In this document: piece by piece, positions 34,854 through 44,670 of the stretch
Numbering within the stretch: the first letter of the stretch is position 1
How the letters are laid out: the number at the start of each line of letters is the position of its first letter
Assembly (NCBI RefSeq): GCF_900230285.1
Contig: NZ_OCNK01000003.1
Span: 868,001 to 932,000, forward strand
Length of the DNA: 64,000 bases
Origin: Blastococcus haudaquaticus
GTDB lineage: Bacteria > Actinomycetota > Actinomycetes > Mycobacteriales > Geodermatophilaceae
Direction: 5' to 3'
Position numbers and translations under genes: made by a program
Notes under the pieces: generated by a model
Seen by the model: the letters and a program-made list of their open reading frames with translations, nothing else
What the model was told of the DNA's origin: nothing
Database searches by the model: none

Positions 34854-36371
34854 GTGACCACGCGGGGCGGCAGCGACACGGTCGGCCGGGACGGCGGCCG
34901 GGGGTCGTGGGAGCCCACCGGGCGGGCCGCCGTACCCGCGATCGTGCTGCTGGTCATCGTGGCCAACCTGGTCGGCGTCGCCACCGTCGTCCTCCTCCTC
35001 ATCGGGGTGGAGGACGGCAGCGGGGACGGGGGCCGCGGACCGGTGCTGTGGGCCGTCGCCGCGTACCTGGTGCTGGCCCTCCCCGCCGGGACGATCGCGG
35101 GGTTCCGGCGGCAACGGGTCACCAGCCGCTGGCTGATGGCGCGCCGGGAACCGACCGGCGAGGAGGCGGGCCAGGCACTCCGCCTGCCGGTGGACACCGC
35201 CCTCATCGCCGGGCTCATCTGGCTCGTCGGGGCCGTCCTGGTGGCCGGGGTGTCCGCGGTGTCCTTCCCCGATCCGCTGGTCGGGCTGCGCACCGGGATC
35301 GCCACCCTGCTGGGGGGCATGGCGACCGCCGGCGTCACCTACCTCCTTGTCGCCCGGGCGGCGCGCTCGGTCACCGCGCTCGCGCTGGCCGCCCATCCGC
35401 CCGCCGGGGCGCTGACCCTCGGGGTCCGCCCCCGCCTGCTGCTCACCTGGGGCCTCACCAGCGCCGTCCCGATGCTCGGCGTCGTCCTGCTGTTCGTCGA
35501 CCCCAGCAATCCGCGCGGGCCCGGCCGGGGTGCCGTGGTGTTCCTCGTCGTCGTCGCGCTGCTCGTGGGCGGACTGGCCACCCTGCTCACGGCGCGCGCG
35601 GTCGGTCAGCCGCTGCGCGACCTCCGGACCGCCGTCCAGCACGTCGGGCGCGGGGAGTACGACGTCAGCGTCGTCGTCGACGACGCCGGCGAGATCGGCC
35701 TGCTCCAGGAGGGCGTCAACACCATGGCCGCCGGTCTGGCGGAGCGGGAGAAGCTGCGCGACCTCTTCGGCCGCCACGTCGGGACGTCGGTCGCCGACCG
35801 GGCCCTGGCCACCGGCGTCTCCCTGGGCGGGGAGGAGCGCACCGTCGCCGCGTTGTTCGTGGACATCGCGGGCAGCACGTCGCTGGTCCGCCGCACCAGC
35901 CCGGCGGAGATGGTCGGGCTGCTCAACCGGTTCTTCCAGGTCGTCGTCGAGACCATCGAGCGCGACGGCGGCCTGGTCAACAAGTTCGAGGGCGACGCCG
36001 CGCTCTGCGTGTTCGGCGCGCCGACCGACCACACCGACCCGGCCGGTGCAGCCCTGCGGGCCGCCCGGAGGATCTGCGACGCCGTCCGCGAGGCCGGCGA
36101 GGTGGACGTCGGCGTGGGCGTCGCCTGCGGCCGCGTCTGGGCGGGGCAGGTCGGCGCGGCCAGCCGGCTGGAGTACACGGTGATCGGCGACCCGGTGAAC
36201 GAGGCCGCGCGGCTCACCGAGCTCGCCAAGGACCACGTCGGCCGCGCCGTCGCCAGCGAGTCGACGGTGCTCGCCGCCTCGCCCGAGGAGCGGGAGCACT
36301 GGGTGCGCGACACCGATGTGGAGCTCCGCGGACGGGGCGAGACCACGACGACCTGGGTGCGATCGACCTAG
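34854..36371 (+). CDS. Membrane class III adenylate/guanylate cyclase
   Basis: A 505-residue cyclase with six predicted membrane helices (about residues 25-255), a HAMP linker (about 245-300, with ARAVGQPLRDLRTAV) and a class III catalytic domain. Metal-binding aspartates are in FVDIAGST, the substrate lysine in NKFEGDAALCVFG and the transition-state residues in VIGDPVNEAARL. The layout matches the mycobacterial Rv1318c-Rv1320c/Rv3645 type, so the nucleotide made is most likely cAMP. The start is GTG 34854; the N terminus is uncertain by a few residues. Divergent from the IclR gene. Confidence 0.88.
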   Translation: MTTRGGSDTVGRDGGRGSWEPTGRAAVPAIVLLVIVANLVGVATVVLLLIGVEDGSGDGGRGPVLWAVAAYLVLALPAGTIAGFRRQRVTSRWLMARREPTGEEAGQALRLPVDTALIAGLIWLVGAVLVAGVSAVSFPDPLVGLRTGIATLLGGMATAGVTYLLVARAARSVTALALAAHPPAGALTLGVRPRLLLTWGLTSAVPMLGVVLLFVDPSNPRGPGRGAVVFLVVVALLVGGLATLLTARAVGQPLRDLRTAVQHVGRGEYDVSVVVDDAGEIGLLQEGVNTMAAGLAEREKLRDLFGRHVGTSVADRALATGVSLGGEERTVAALFVDIAGSTSLVRRTSPAEMVGLLNRFFQVVVETIERDGGLVNKFEGDAALCVFGAPTDHTDPAGAALRAARRICDAVREAGEVDVGVGVACGRVWAGQVGAASRLEYTVIGDPVNEAARLTELAKDHVGRAVASESTVLAASPEEREHWVRDTDVELRGRGETTTTWVRST

Positions 36372-36404
36372 CCGCCGTCGAGGGCGGTCGTGGGCTGATC
36401 CACC

Positions 36405-36430
36405 TCATCCGCGCGCCAGGACGCGGATGA
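36405..36430. terminator. Hairpin between convergent cyclase and channel genes
   Basis: TCATCCGCG (36405-36413) pairs with CGCGGATGA (36422-36430) over an 8-base loop. Confidence 0.6.
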
Positions 36431-36442
36431 CCGCACGATCGC

Positions 36443-37471
36443 CTAGTGGTGCGAGCGGACCACCACGAGGACGTCCTCGGGCTGGAGCGTGCCGATCAGC
36501 GGGTCGTCGAAGCGCAGCGTCCGGCCGCCCCGGGTGACCGAGAGGACGATGTCGCGCAGCGAGCGCGAGTCGAGCCCGACCTCGCTGGAGCTGACCGTGC
36601 GCTGGTGCAGGTCCAGGCCCTGGCCGCCGGTGACGAGGTCCTCGACGACGGCGACCACGCGCGGGGCGTCGGTGGAGAGGCCGAGCAGCCGCCCGGACGT
36701 CGCCGAGGTGGTGATGACGGTGTCGGCGCCGGACTGGCGGAGCAGGTTGGCGTTCTCCTCCTCCCGGACGCTGGTCGTGATCGGCACGCTCGGGTTGATC
36801 TGCCGCACGGTGAGCGTGATCAGCACGGAGGCGTCGTCCCGGTTGGCCGCGACGATCACCGCGCGGGCCCGTTCGACCGATGCCCGGCGCAGCACCTCGG
36901 TGCGGCCGGCGTCGCCGACGATGCCGGTGAGCCCCAGGGAGTTGGCCTCGTCGATCGCCCGCGGCTCCGGGTCGACGACGACGATCTTGTCCGGTGGTGT
37001 CCCGTTGGCGATGAGCGAACGGATGGCGCTGCGGCCCTTGGTGCCGTAGCCGCACACGATGACGTGCTGGCGCACGCGGGACCTCCAGCGTCGGATGCGG
37101 AACTCCTCCCGCGAACGCGCGGTGAGGGCTTCGAGCGTCGTCCCGATGAGGACGATCAGGAACATGATCCGCAGGGGCGTGATCAGCAGGATGTTGATGA
37201 GCCGGGCCTCGGCGGTGACCGGGGTGATGTCGCCGTAGCCGGTCGTGGAGAGCGTGACCGTCGCGTAGTAGGTCGCGTCGAGGAGGGAGATCTCGTCCCC
37301 GCGGCTGTCCTCGTAGCCGTCCCGGTCGATGTAGACGATCAGCACGACGACGACGAGGACGATCGCGGCGATGAGGACGCGGCGCAGCACCTGCCGTACC
37401 GGGGAGACCTCTTCGTGGGCGATCTGGACACCGGTGTGCTCGGTCTCGGTGCCGACAGCCTCGAACTTCAC
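36443..37471 (-). CDS. Two-TM potassium channel with RCK (TrkA-N/C) domains
   Basis: A 342-residue ion channel subunit. The first membrane helix is at about 31-48, the selectivity filter TTGYGD at 76-81, and the second helix at about 93-115. A cytoplasmic TrkA-N domain (HVIVCGYGTKGRSAI, about 135-250) and a TrkA-C-like domain end the protein. This is the MthK-like architecture in which a nucleotide- or Ca-binding RCK ring gates the pore. GTG 37471 is preceded by TACTGT seven bases upstream. It stands alone. Confidence 0.9.
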   Translation of the reverse strand: MKFEAVGTETEHTGVQIAHEEVSPVRQVLRRVLIAAIVLVVVVLIVYIDRDGYEDSRGDEISLLDATYYATVTLSTTGYGDITPVTAEARLINILLITPLRIMFLIVLIGTTLEALTARSREEFRIRRWRSRVRQHVIVCGYGTKGRSAIRSLIANGTPPDKIVVVDPEPRAIDEANSLGLTGIVGDAGRTEVLRRASVERARAVIVAANRDDASVLITLTVRQINPSVPITTSVREEENANLLRQSGADTVITTSATSGRLLGLSTDAPRVVAVVEDLVTGGQGLDLHQRTVSSSEVGLDSRSLRDIVLSVTRGGRTLRFDDPLIGTLQPEDVLVVVRSHH

Positions 37472-37478
37472 TCCGCGG

Positions 37479-37484
37479 ACAGTA
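37479..37484 (-). promoter_or_regulatory. -10 element, leaderless potassium channel gene
   Basis: On the minus strand TACTGT is followed by CCGCGGA and GTG 37471, a seven-base spacing. Confidence 0.5.
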
Positions 37485-37572
37485 GTGAGCGGGCCGGTCG
37501 CGTGCGCGCCGCCGCACCCGTTCGGGTCATCCGATCCGGACGGGTGCGACGGCGCGCGTCAGCGGCCGCGGT

Positions 37573-39309
37573 TCAGGAGGAGACCTTCTCCCGCTCCTTG
37601 GCGGCCAGTTCGCGCTTGAGCACCTTGCCCGCGGCCGAGACCGGGATGGCGTCGATGAACACGACGTCGCGGAGCCGCTTGTACGGCGTCACCTTGTCGT
37701 TCACCGCGGTCATGACCGACTCGGCGGTCAGTGCGCTGCCGGCGTCGTCGCCCTTGCGGACGACGTAGGCGACCGGCAGTTCTCCGGCCTCCTCGTCCGG
37801 ACGGCCGACCACGGCGGCCCCGGCCACCCCGGGCACGGCGAAGAGGATCTCCTCCAGCTCGCGCGGGAACACGTTGTAGCCCTTGTAGAGCAGCATGTCC
37901 TTGGTGCGGTCGACGATCGACAGGTAGCCGTCCTCGTCCAGGATCCCGACGTCGCCGGAGTGGAACCAGCCGTCGGAGTCGATGGACTCCGCCGTCGCCT
38001 CCGGGCGGTGGGCGTAGCCACGCATGACCTGCGGGCCGCGGATGCACACCTCTCCGCGCTCGCCGGCCGGCAGCGGGTCGCCGCCGCCGAGCGGGCGGAT
38101 GCTGATCTCGGTGTCGAAGATCGGAACGCCCACGGTGCCGGGCTTGCGGGTGCCCGAACGGAACGAGGGTGCGCCGGTGGCCTGCATGGTGACCTCGGTG
38201 AGGCCGTAGCCCTCGCCGATGGTCGCGTTCGGCAGAAGGCCGGCCATCTTGTCGATCAGCGACTTCGGCAGCGGAGCCGCCCCGCTGCTCACCCCGCGGA
38301 CGGAGGACAGGTCGGCGTCGGCGAACCCCGGCACCTGCAGCAGCGCCACGAAGATCGGCGGTGCGCCCCCGATGGCCGTGACCTGGTACTTCACCATGTC
38401 CTCGACGTACTTGACCGGGTCGAAGCGCATGTGGATCACGGTGGTCGTGCCCGCCATGACCATGCCGCTCAGGTAGCCGATGGCCCCCATGGCGTGGAAC
38501 CACGGCGTGAGGTTGATGATCCGGGCCTCGCCGAGGCGGGTGGAGATCTCCTCCTCGCCGAGCACCTGCCGGAGCGTCACGTTCCCGTCCTCGTCCAGCT
38601 CCGGGAGGGATCCCGACGTCCAGCAGGCCGACTGCAGCACGTTGGTCACGATGTTCCGGTGCGGCAGCTCGACCCCCTTGCTCACGCCGGTCGTGCCGCC
38701 GGTGTACGCGAGGTGGGCGAGGTCGTTCGCGATGTCGACGTCGGCGTCGAGGTGCCGGTCGGTGGGGTCGCCCGCCAGCAGGTCGGCGAGGTCGATGTCG
38801 CCGTCCGCCAGGTCGAGGCGGGCGGCGAAGTCGGCGATGTGCGTCTCGCCCGTGACGACGACGGTCTGCACCGGGGTCTGCGCCAGCGCGCCGCGGACGA
38901 ACGGCAGCACCTGGTCCCAGGTGACCAGCAGCTTCGCGCCGGCGTCGGTGAGCTGGGCAGCCAGGTCGGCCGCCGGGAGCAGCGGGTTGGTGGGGGAGAA
39001 CGTCGCCCCGGACAGCATGATCCCGTAGTACAGGGGCGGGTACTGGCGGCAGTTCGGGATGTGCACGGCAACGACGTCACCGCGCCCGATCCCGTGGTCG
39101 GCCAGCCACCCGGCCACCGCGTGGGCGCGACGGCCCATCTCCGCGAACGTCAGCTCGACGTCGCGGTCGATGAACGCGGTCCTGTCGCCCCACCGCCGGA
39201 CGGCGGCGCGCAGGATCGACCCGACCGGCACCTCCGGGTAGTCCAGCGAGCGCGGGAGTCCCGGCGGCCAGCTGGAGGTGGTGGTCGACTCCGACTGCGT
39301 GGCGGTCAT
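37573..39309 (-). CDS. Acyl-CoA synthetase, 4-coumarate/fatty acid-CoA ligase type
   Basis: A 578-residue adenylate-forming enzyme. The P-loop reads YTGGTTGVSKGVELPHRN, with Gly in place of the usual Ser in TSGTTG. The hinge is VDRTKDMLLYKGYNVFP and the C-terminal catalytic lysine lies in SAAGKVLKREL. It loads a long-chain or aromatic acid onto CoA; substrate not decidable. ATG 39309 has GAAGGGA upstream; an in-frame ATG 15 codons earlier is less likely. A patatin-like gene is divergent 104 bases away, so lipid hydrolysis and activation could be linked. Confidence 0.88.
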   Translation of the reverse strand: MTATQSESTTTSSWPPGLPRSLDYPEVPVGSILRAAVRRWGDRTAFIDRDVELTFAEMGRRAHAVAGWLADHGIGRGDVVAVHIPNCRQYPPLYYGIMLSGATFSPTNPLLPAADLAAQLTDAGAKLLVTWDQVLPFVRGALAQTPVQTVVVTGETHIADFAARLDLADGDIDLADLLAGDPTDRHLDADVDIANDLAHLAYTGGTTGVSKGVELPHRNIVTNVLQSACWTSGSLPELDEDGNVTLRQVLGEEEISTRLGEARIINLTPWFHAMGAIGYLSGMVMAGTTTVIHMRFDPVKYVEDMVKYQVTAIGGAPPIFVALLQVPGFADADLSSVRGVSSGAAPLPKSLIDKMAGLLPNATIGEGYGLTEVTMQATGAPSFRSGTRKPGTVGVPIFDTEISIRPLGGGDPLPAGERGEVCIRGPQVMRGYAHRPEATAESIDSDGWFHSGDVGILDEDGYLSIVDRTKDMLLYKGYNVFPRELEEILFAVPGVAGAAVVGRPDEEAGELPVAYVVRKGDDAGSALTAESVMTAVNDKVTPYKRLRDVVFIDAIPVSAAGKVLKRELAAKEREKVSS

Positions 39310-39413
39310 GCATGTCCCTTCGTTGATGGGTCTCTCCTCGTTGAGCGTCGGCACCCAGCGTGGCCCAGCTCACACGCCCTGTCGAGATCCGGCCGGTCTG
39401 TGACTATGTCCCG

Positions 39414-40265
39414 ATGAGCGACCAGCGCACGGCACTCGTCCTCGGCGGTGGCGGCATCACCGGCATCGCGTGGGAGATCGGCGTCCTCGCCGGCCTGGCC
39501 GAGGCCGGCACCGACCTCAGCGGCGCCGACCTGGTCGTCGGCACCTCGGCCGGCTCGGTCGTCGGCGCGCAGGTGGCCTGCGGCGTCGGCCTCGAGGAGA
39601 TGTACGAGCGCCAGCTCGCGCCCGCGACGGGGGAGACGGTGGCTCGGCTCAACCGCGCGACCCTCGCCCAGTTCGGCTGGGCGATGCTGCGCAGCCGCGG
39701 CCGGGACGTGGACTTCCGCCGCCGCATCGGCGCGCTGGCGCTGGCGGCGGAGAAAGCCGGGCTCACCCCGTCGGAGCAGGAACGCCTCGACGTGATCGGT
39801 GCCCGGCTCGGCGGCAAGGAGTGGCCCGAGCGGGATCTCCGGATCACCGCTGTCGACGCGGAGACCGGCGAGTTCACGCCCTTCGACAAGAACTCCGGCG
39901 TCCCCCTGCTGCACGCGGTGGCCGCGAGCTGCGCCGTCCCCGGCGTCTATCCGCCGGTGACCATCGACGGGCGGCGCTACGTCGACGGCGGCATGCGCTC
40001 GGCGGCCAACGCCGACCTCGCCCAGGGCTACGACCGGCTCGTCGTCCTCGCGCCGATCCCGCGCGGCTTCGGGCCGATGGCCAGCGTCGACGCCCAGGTC
40101 TCGGGCATGGTGTCGCGGGTCGCGGTGGTCTCCCCGGATTCGGACAGCCGGACGGCGATCGGCCGCAACGTCCTCGACCCGGCCGCCCGGGCGCCGTCGG
40201 CCCGGGCCGGTCGCGCCCAGGCGGCGACGGTCGCCACCCGCATCGCCGACGTCTGGAACGGCTGA
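39414..40265 (+). CDS. Patatin-like phospholipase family protein
   Basis: A 283-residue patatin-domain protein with the oxyanion motif GGGGITGIAW (about residues 11-20), the nucleophile motif GTSAGS, and the DGG of the Ser-Asp dyad in YVDGGMRS. It should hydrolyse acyl ester bonds of lipids in the cytoplasm or at the inner membrane face. ATG 39414 lacks a good ribosome binding site. Divergent from an acyl-CoA synthetase. Confidence 0.88.
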   Translation: MSDQRTALVLGGGGITGIAWEIGVLAGLAEAGTDLSGADLVVGTSAGSVVGAQVACGVGLEEMYERQLAPATGETVARLNRATLAQFGWAMLRSRGRDVDFRRRIGALALAAEKAGLTPSEQERLDVIGARLGGKEWPERDLRITAVDAETGEFTPFDKNSGVPLLHAVAASCAVPGVYPPVTIDGRRYVDGGMRSAANADLAQGYDRLVVLAPIPRGFGPMASVDAQVSGMVSRVAVVSPDSDSRTAIGRNVLDPAARAPSARAGRAQAATVATRIADVWNG

Positions 40266-40360
40266 CCCGTCGATCGATCACGACGTCGGCGGGGCGACGC
40301 TCCGACCTGAGCGGGGACGTCTCCACCGCGACGTCACGATCGCGGGGCAGCGGCCGGGTG

Positions 40361-40996
40361 TCAGCCGCGACGCCAGAGCCAGACGCCCACGCCGGCGAAC
40401 CAGAAGGCCATCAGATAGGTCACCGCCCACCCGACCGGCGGCAGCAGCAGACCGAGCGCGCACACGGCGCTGACCACGACCAGCGCCCGCGAGGCCGCAG
40501 CCGTCCGCGCGGCCAGTGCGACGGCGATCAGGAATCCGGCGCCGACCCAGGCCGCCATGGGGTGAGCCGTGTTCATGAGCACCAGTGCCGCTTCGGTCGC
40601 GTTCGCGCTGACGCCGCCGTCGAACACGTACGTGCCGACGCCGACCGCGGCGCCCGGTGCGGCGAAGGTCGCGGCCAGCAGCAGGACGTGCACCGCACCC
40701 AGGAGCGGGAGCAACCGGACGGCCGCGCTGTCGCCGCCCCGCCGGAGCCGAACCGCCAGCCCGCCCGTCACTGCGATGGCCAGCAGCGCGTAGCCGCCGA
40801 CCAGGACGGCGGCGAGCTGGGCATGGGACGACTCCAGCGCGGCGGCCGCCTCGGCCGGCGTGTCCGACCCGCCCATCGAGTCGCCGGAGAGGACGGTCGC
40901 GGCGGCGAAGCAGGCGAGGGCGCCGACTCCGGCCAGGGCGCTCAGGGGCGAGTGGGTACGTGAGGTGACGGAGCCCTCGACGGTTGCGGTGGTCAT
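40361..40996 (-). CDS. Hypothetical membrane protein
   Basis: A 211-residue protein with about six hydrophobic segments (for example SALAGVGALACFAAATVLSG, AVLVGGYALLAIAVTGGLAV, SAVCALGLLLPPVGWAV). The loop with MGGSDTPAEAAAALES after the first helix resembles actinobacterial integral membrane proteins of unknown function encoded near two-component systems. ATG 40996 follows AGAAGGGAT. It is divergent from a histidine kinase gene, so it may be a target of that system. Confidence 0.65.
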   Translation of the reverse strand: MTTATVEGSVTSRTHSPLSALAGVGALACFAAATVLSGDSMGGSDTPAEAAAALESSHAQLAAVLVGGYALLAIAVTGGLAVRLRRGGDSAAVRLLPLLGAVHVLLLAATFAAPGAAVGVGTYVFDGGVSANATEAALVLMNTAHPMAAWVGAGFLIAVALAARTAAASRALVVVSAVCALGLLLPPVGWAVTYLMAFWFAGVGVWLWRRG

Positions 40997-41176
40997 GGCA
41001 GATCCCTTCTCGATCGGCGCGCGGGCCGCCCGGCGCGGGGACCACGCTGCTCGGCGCCGGTCGCTGGTCCGTATGTCCGAGGAGCCATTCGGAGGTGGTC
41101 TTCGGCTGCCTGGAGGAACCGAGCGGCAGACCCGGCATCGGTCGTGCGGGGGACCCCGGTTGCCGCTCCCGCGTCC

Positions 41177-41182
41177 TACGCT
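41177..41182 (+). promoter_or_regulatory. -10 element, leaderless histidine kinase gene
   Basis: TACGCT is followed by CCCGCC and ATG 41189, a six-base spacing; there is no ribosome binding site. Confidence 0.5.
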
Positions 41183-41188
41183 CCCGCC

Positions 41189-42379
41189 ATGTCGGGTCCG
41201 GGTTCGCGGTGGCGGGCGCTTCCGCTGTGGGCGCGTGACGGGCTCCTGGCGCTGGCACTCACCGTCGCGGGCCAGGTCGAGTTGGTGCTCCTCGGCGACG
41301 AGGTCGCCGGGTCGCGGCCCCTCCAGCACGTCGCGTTCGCGGTGATGACCGGCAGCCTGCTGCTTCGTCGACTGCGACCCGTGGCCGCGGCCGGAACGGT
41401 GGCAGCGGGGCTTGCGTTCCAGACGCTGCTCGGGGACGCACCCGCGGTCGCCGGTTTCGCCGCCCTGCTGATCGCCACGTACTCGGTCGCGCAGTACGCC
41501 GAACGGCGGATCGACGCCCTGCTGGGGCTGCTCGCGATCCTGACGGCGATCGAGGTCTACCCGTTCGTGGTCGACGACGTGAGCATCGGGGACGAGATCG
41601 GGAACGTGGCCATCCCGATCATCGTGTGGGTCTTCGCGCGGCTCGCCCGCGAGCGCCTCGACCGGGCGGTGCAGGCGGAGCGCGACGCGCTGGCGGCCCA
41701 CGACCAGCTCCGCGAGGAGGAGCTGGCCCGCACCGCTGCGCTGGCCGCCGAGCGCCGGCGGATCGCCCGGGACATGCACGACGTCGTCGGGCACGGCGTG
41801 ACGCTGATGCTGCTGCATGCCGACGCTGCGCAGGCCAGCCTCCGCGGTCGGGAGCCGGCTGCGGTACAGGCGCTGGACGTCGTCCTCACCGCGGGTCGGA
41901 CGGCGCTGGTGGACCTGCAGCGGATGCTGCGGGTGCTCCGGGACGACGCGACCGGCGAACCGGGGGACGCCCAGCCCGGCACGCTCGCGGCCGTCGAGGG
42001 GTTGGTCGACGCGGCCGCGTCGGCCGGGCGGGACGTCCTGCTCTCGGTGGACGGCCAGGTGCGACCGCTTCCGGCGGCCGTCGAGGCGACCGCGTACCGC
42101 GTGGTGCAGGAGTCGGTCACGAACGCGCTCAAGCACGCGCCCGCTGCCCGGATCCGCGTTCGGCTCAGCTACACGGAGCGGGCGCTACAGGTGGACGTGG
42201 CCGACGACGGGCGGGTGGAACCGGGCGGGCCGAAGGGGGCCGGCTTCGGGCTGGTCGGCATCCGCGAACGCGTCGCTCTCTTCGACGGCCGGGTGAGCGC
42301 CGGACCGCGGGAGGACGGTCCGGGGTGGCGGGTGCGGGCGCAGTTGCCGGTCCCCTCGCCCGAGGCGGCGTCGGTGTGA
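41189..42379 (+). CDS. Two-component sensor histidine kinase, NarL-type (HisKA_3)
   Basis: A 396-residue kinase with four or five N-terminal membrane helices (about residues 15-150), a coiled linker, the HisKA_3 phospho-acceptor in IARDMHDVVGHG, and an HATPase_c domain with VQESVTNALKHAP and GFGLVGIRERV. Sensory input is probably in the membrane. The response regulator gene overlaps its stop by GTGA, so they form one operon. Divergent membrane protein 40361-40996 may be regulated by it. Signal unknown. Confidence 0.9.
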   Translation: MSGPGSRWRALPLWARDGLLALALTVAGQVELVLLGDEVAGSRPLQHVAFAVMTGSLLLRRLRPVAAAGTVAAGLAFQTLLGDAPAVAGFAALLIATYSVAQYAERRIDALLGLLAILTAIEVYPFVVDDVSIGDEIGNVAIPIIVWVFARLARERLDRAVQAERDALAAHDQLREEELARTAALAAERRRIARDMHDVVGHGVTLMLLHADAAQASLRGREPAAVQALDVVLTAGRTALVDLQRMLRVLRDDATGEPGDAQPGTLAAVEGLVDAAASAGRDVLLSVDGQVRPLPAAVEATAYRVVQESVTNALKHAPAARIRVRLSYTERALQVDVADDGRVEPGGPKGAGFGLVGIRERVALFDGRVSAGPREDGPGWRVRAQLPVPSPEAASV

Positions 42380-43038
42380 CCGTACGGGTCCTGCTGGCCG
42401 ACGACGAGGCGCTCGTGCGGGCAGGCCTGCGCATGATCCTCGAGGCAGAGGCCGACCTGGAGGTGGTCGGTGAGGCATCGGACGGCGTCGACGCCCTGCG
42501 CATGTGCCGCGACCTGCACCCCGACGTGGCGCTCCTGGACATCAGGATGCCCGGACTGGACGGCATCCAGGCCGCGCGCCGGATCACGAGGGAGCCGGAG
42601 AACCGCACGGCCGTGGTCATGCTCACCACGTTCGACGCCGACGAGCACGTGGTCGAGGCGCTGCGGGCAGGGGCGTCCGGCTTCCTGCTCAAGTCGATGC
42701 CGCGCGACCAGCTCGTCACCGCCGTCCGGGCCGCCGTGAGTGGCGACTCGCTGCTGGCGCCGACCCTGCTGCGCCGCCTCCTCGACGACTTCGTCAGCCG
42801 CGCCCGGACACCGCTCACCACCGCCCCGGGAGTCGATCAGCTCACCCCGCGGGAGGAGGAGGTGCTCCGCCTGGTCGCCCGTGGCCTGTCCAACGCCGAG
42901 ATCGCCGCAGCCCTCGTGCTCGGCGAGGGCACGGTGAAGACCCACGTCGCCCGCGTGCTCGCGAAGCTGGGTGTCCGCGACCGCGTGCAGGCGGTGGTGG
43001 TGGCGTACGAGTCGGGCCTGGTGCGCCCAGGTGGCTAG
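42376..43038 (+). CDS. LuxR-family (NarL/FixJ) response regulator
   Basis: A 220-residue regulator. The receiver has acidic DDE near residues 9-11, the phospho-acceptor in VALLDIRMPGLDG, and lysine in FLLKSM. The C-terminal GerE-type helix-turn-helix is LTPREEEVLRLVARGLSNAE followed by TVKTHVARVLAKLG. GTG 42376 overlaps the kinase gene as GTGA. Its stop overlaps the convergent acyl-CoA synthetase stop by four bases. Confidence 0.92.
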   Translation: MTVRVLLADDEALVRAGLRMILEAEADLEVVGEASDGVDALRMCRDLHPDVALLDIRMPGLDGIQAARRITREPENRTAVVMLTTFDADEHVVEALRAGASGFLLKSMPRDQLVTAVRAAVSGDSLLAPTLLRRLLDDFVSRARTPLTTAPGVDQLTPREEEVLRLVARGLSNAEIAAALVLGEGTVKTHVARVLAKLGVRDRVQAVVVAYESGLVRPGG

Positions 43039-44606
43039 ACGACCGGCTCGGCCACCAGTGAGCCGGCCGAGTGCTCCTGGCGCAGCGCCGTCTTGAGCAC
43101 CTTGCCGCTGGGGTTGCGGGGCAGGGCCCCGACGACCGAGTACTCGCGCGGGTTCTTGTAGCGCGCCAGCTTCTCGCGGCAGTACGCCGCGAGCTCCTCC
43201 GGCGTGGGCGGGTCGGCCGCGTCGCGGGGCACGACGACGGCCAGCGGCGCCTCGCCGTACCGGGTGTCGGGGATGCCGATCAGCGCCACCTCGAGGACCT
43301 TGGGGTGCGCCGACAGGACGTTCTCCACCTCGGCGCAGTAGATGTTCTCCCCGCCGGAGATGATCATGTCCTTCTTGCGGTCGACGACGTAGAAGTAGCC
43401 GTCCTCGTCCTGGCGGACCAGGTCGCCGGAGTGGAACCAGCCGCCGGCGAACGCCTCGGCCGTCTCCGCGGGTTTGTTCCAGTACTCCTTCATGACCATT
43501 GGGCTGCGGTAGACGATCTCGCCCACCTCGCCCGGCGCGACGTCGGCCATCGCGTCGTCGACCACCCGCACCTCGACGTTGAGGATCGGGGTGCCGACCG
43601 AGCCGATCTTCCGCACGGAGTCCTCGCCGCGCAGCAGGCAGGTCACCGGGCTGCACTCGGTCTGCCCGAACGCGGTGACCACCTCCGCCTGCGGGAACGC
43701 GTCGATCAGCGCCCGCAGCAGCGTGGTGGACGCGGGCGCCGCTCCCCAGGACACGCGGCGCAGGTGCGAGAGGTCGCGGGCGCCCAGGTCGGGGACGGCG
43801 AGGACGGCGGCCCACATCGCGGGCACCAGGAAGATGCTGGAGACCCGCTCGCGCTCCATCAGGTCGAGTGTCTCGGCGGGATCGAAGGCGCCCGACCGCA
43901 GGATCACGTTGGTGCCGCCGAGCAGCAGCGGCGGCAGGCCGCCGGCGAGGCCGGCGATGTGGAACAGCGGCGCTCCCGGCACGCCGACCCGGTCGTCGGG
44001 GTCCCAGCCCAGCGTGGTGATCTGGCTGAACGCGTGCATCAGCAGGTTCCGGTGCGTGAGCACCGCACCCTTGGGGCGGCCGGTGGTCCCGGAGGTGTAC
44101 ATGATGAAGGCCGGCTCGTCCTCGTCGACGACGACGTCGAGCGGCTCGGTGCCCGCCGCGGCGAGGGCCTCCTCGTAGTCGTCCCCGATCACGAGCACCG
44201 TGGTGAGCGACGGCGCCTGCTCGCGCGCCTTCGCGGCTACCTCGGCCAGCGGGGCGTCGACGACGAGGGCCACGGCGCCGGAGTCGGTCAGCACGTAGGC
44301 GACCTCGTCGGCCACGAGCCGGAAGTTGACCGGGACGACGACCGCGCCGAGCCGCACGCCCGCGAGGTAGGTCTCCCACGCCTCCATGCCGTTGAGCGCC
44401 AGCACGGCGATCCGGTCGCCCGTCGCGACCCCGCGCTGCCGCAGCGCCCGGGCGAGCCGGGTGACCCGTTCGTCGAGCTCGGCGTAGCTGCGCCCGCCGC
44501 CGTCGAACCGGAGCGCCGGCGCGGCGGGCGTCGTGCGGCTCCAGCGGGCGAGCTGATCGCTCATGGTCATGCCGCGGCCCTGCAGGACGGGGATCCGGTC
44601 GGTCAT
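43035..44606 (-). CDS. Acyl-CoA synthetase, fatty-acyl-CoA ligase type
   Basis: A 523-residue adenylate-forming enzyme with P-loop MYTSGTTGRPKGAVLTHRN (about residues 169-187), hinge VDRKKDMIISGGENIYCAEV and catalytic lysine in NPSGKVLKTAL. ATG 44606 follows GAGGAGT. It lies next to a TetR gene and opposite two acyl-CoA dehydrogenases and an enoyl-CoA hydratase, so it is probably the activating enzyme of a beta-oxidation-like route. Substrate (fatty, steroid side-chain or aromatic acid) is not clear. Confidence 0.9.
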   Translation of the reverse strand: MTDRIPVLQGRGMTMSDQLARWSRTTPAAPALRFDGGGRSYAELDERVTRLARALRQRGVATGDRIAVLALNGMEAWETYLAGVRLGAVVVPVNFRLVADEVAYVLTDSGAVALVVDAPLAEVAAKAREQAPSLTTVLVIGDDYEEALAAAGTEPLDVVVDEDEPAFIMYTSGTTGRPKGAVLTHRNLLMHAFSQITTLGWDPDDRVGVPGAPLFHIAGLAGGLPPLLLGGTNVILRSGAFDPAETLDLMERERVSSIFLVPAMWAAVLAVPDLGARDLSHLRRVSWGAAPASTTLLRALIDAFPQAEVVTAFGQTECSPVTCLLRGEDSVRKIGSVGTPILNVEVRVVDDAMADVAPGEVGEIVYRSPMVMKEYWNKPAETAEAFAGGWFHSGDLVRQDEDGYFYVVDRKKDMIISGGENIYCAEVENVLSAHPKVLEVALIGIPDTRYGEAPLAVVVPRDAADPPTPEELAAYCREKLARYKNPREYSVVGALPRNPSGKVLKTALRQEHSAGSLVAEPVV

Positions 44607-44670
44607 CGGGACTCCTCGACGTCCAGCAGGTTGTGACCTGCGTCATGCTGTCGGGGGGAGCGGCGGACGG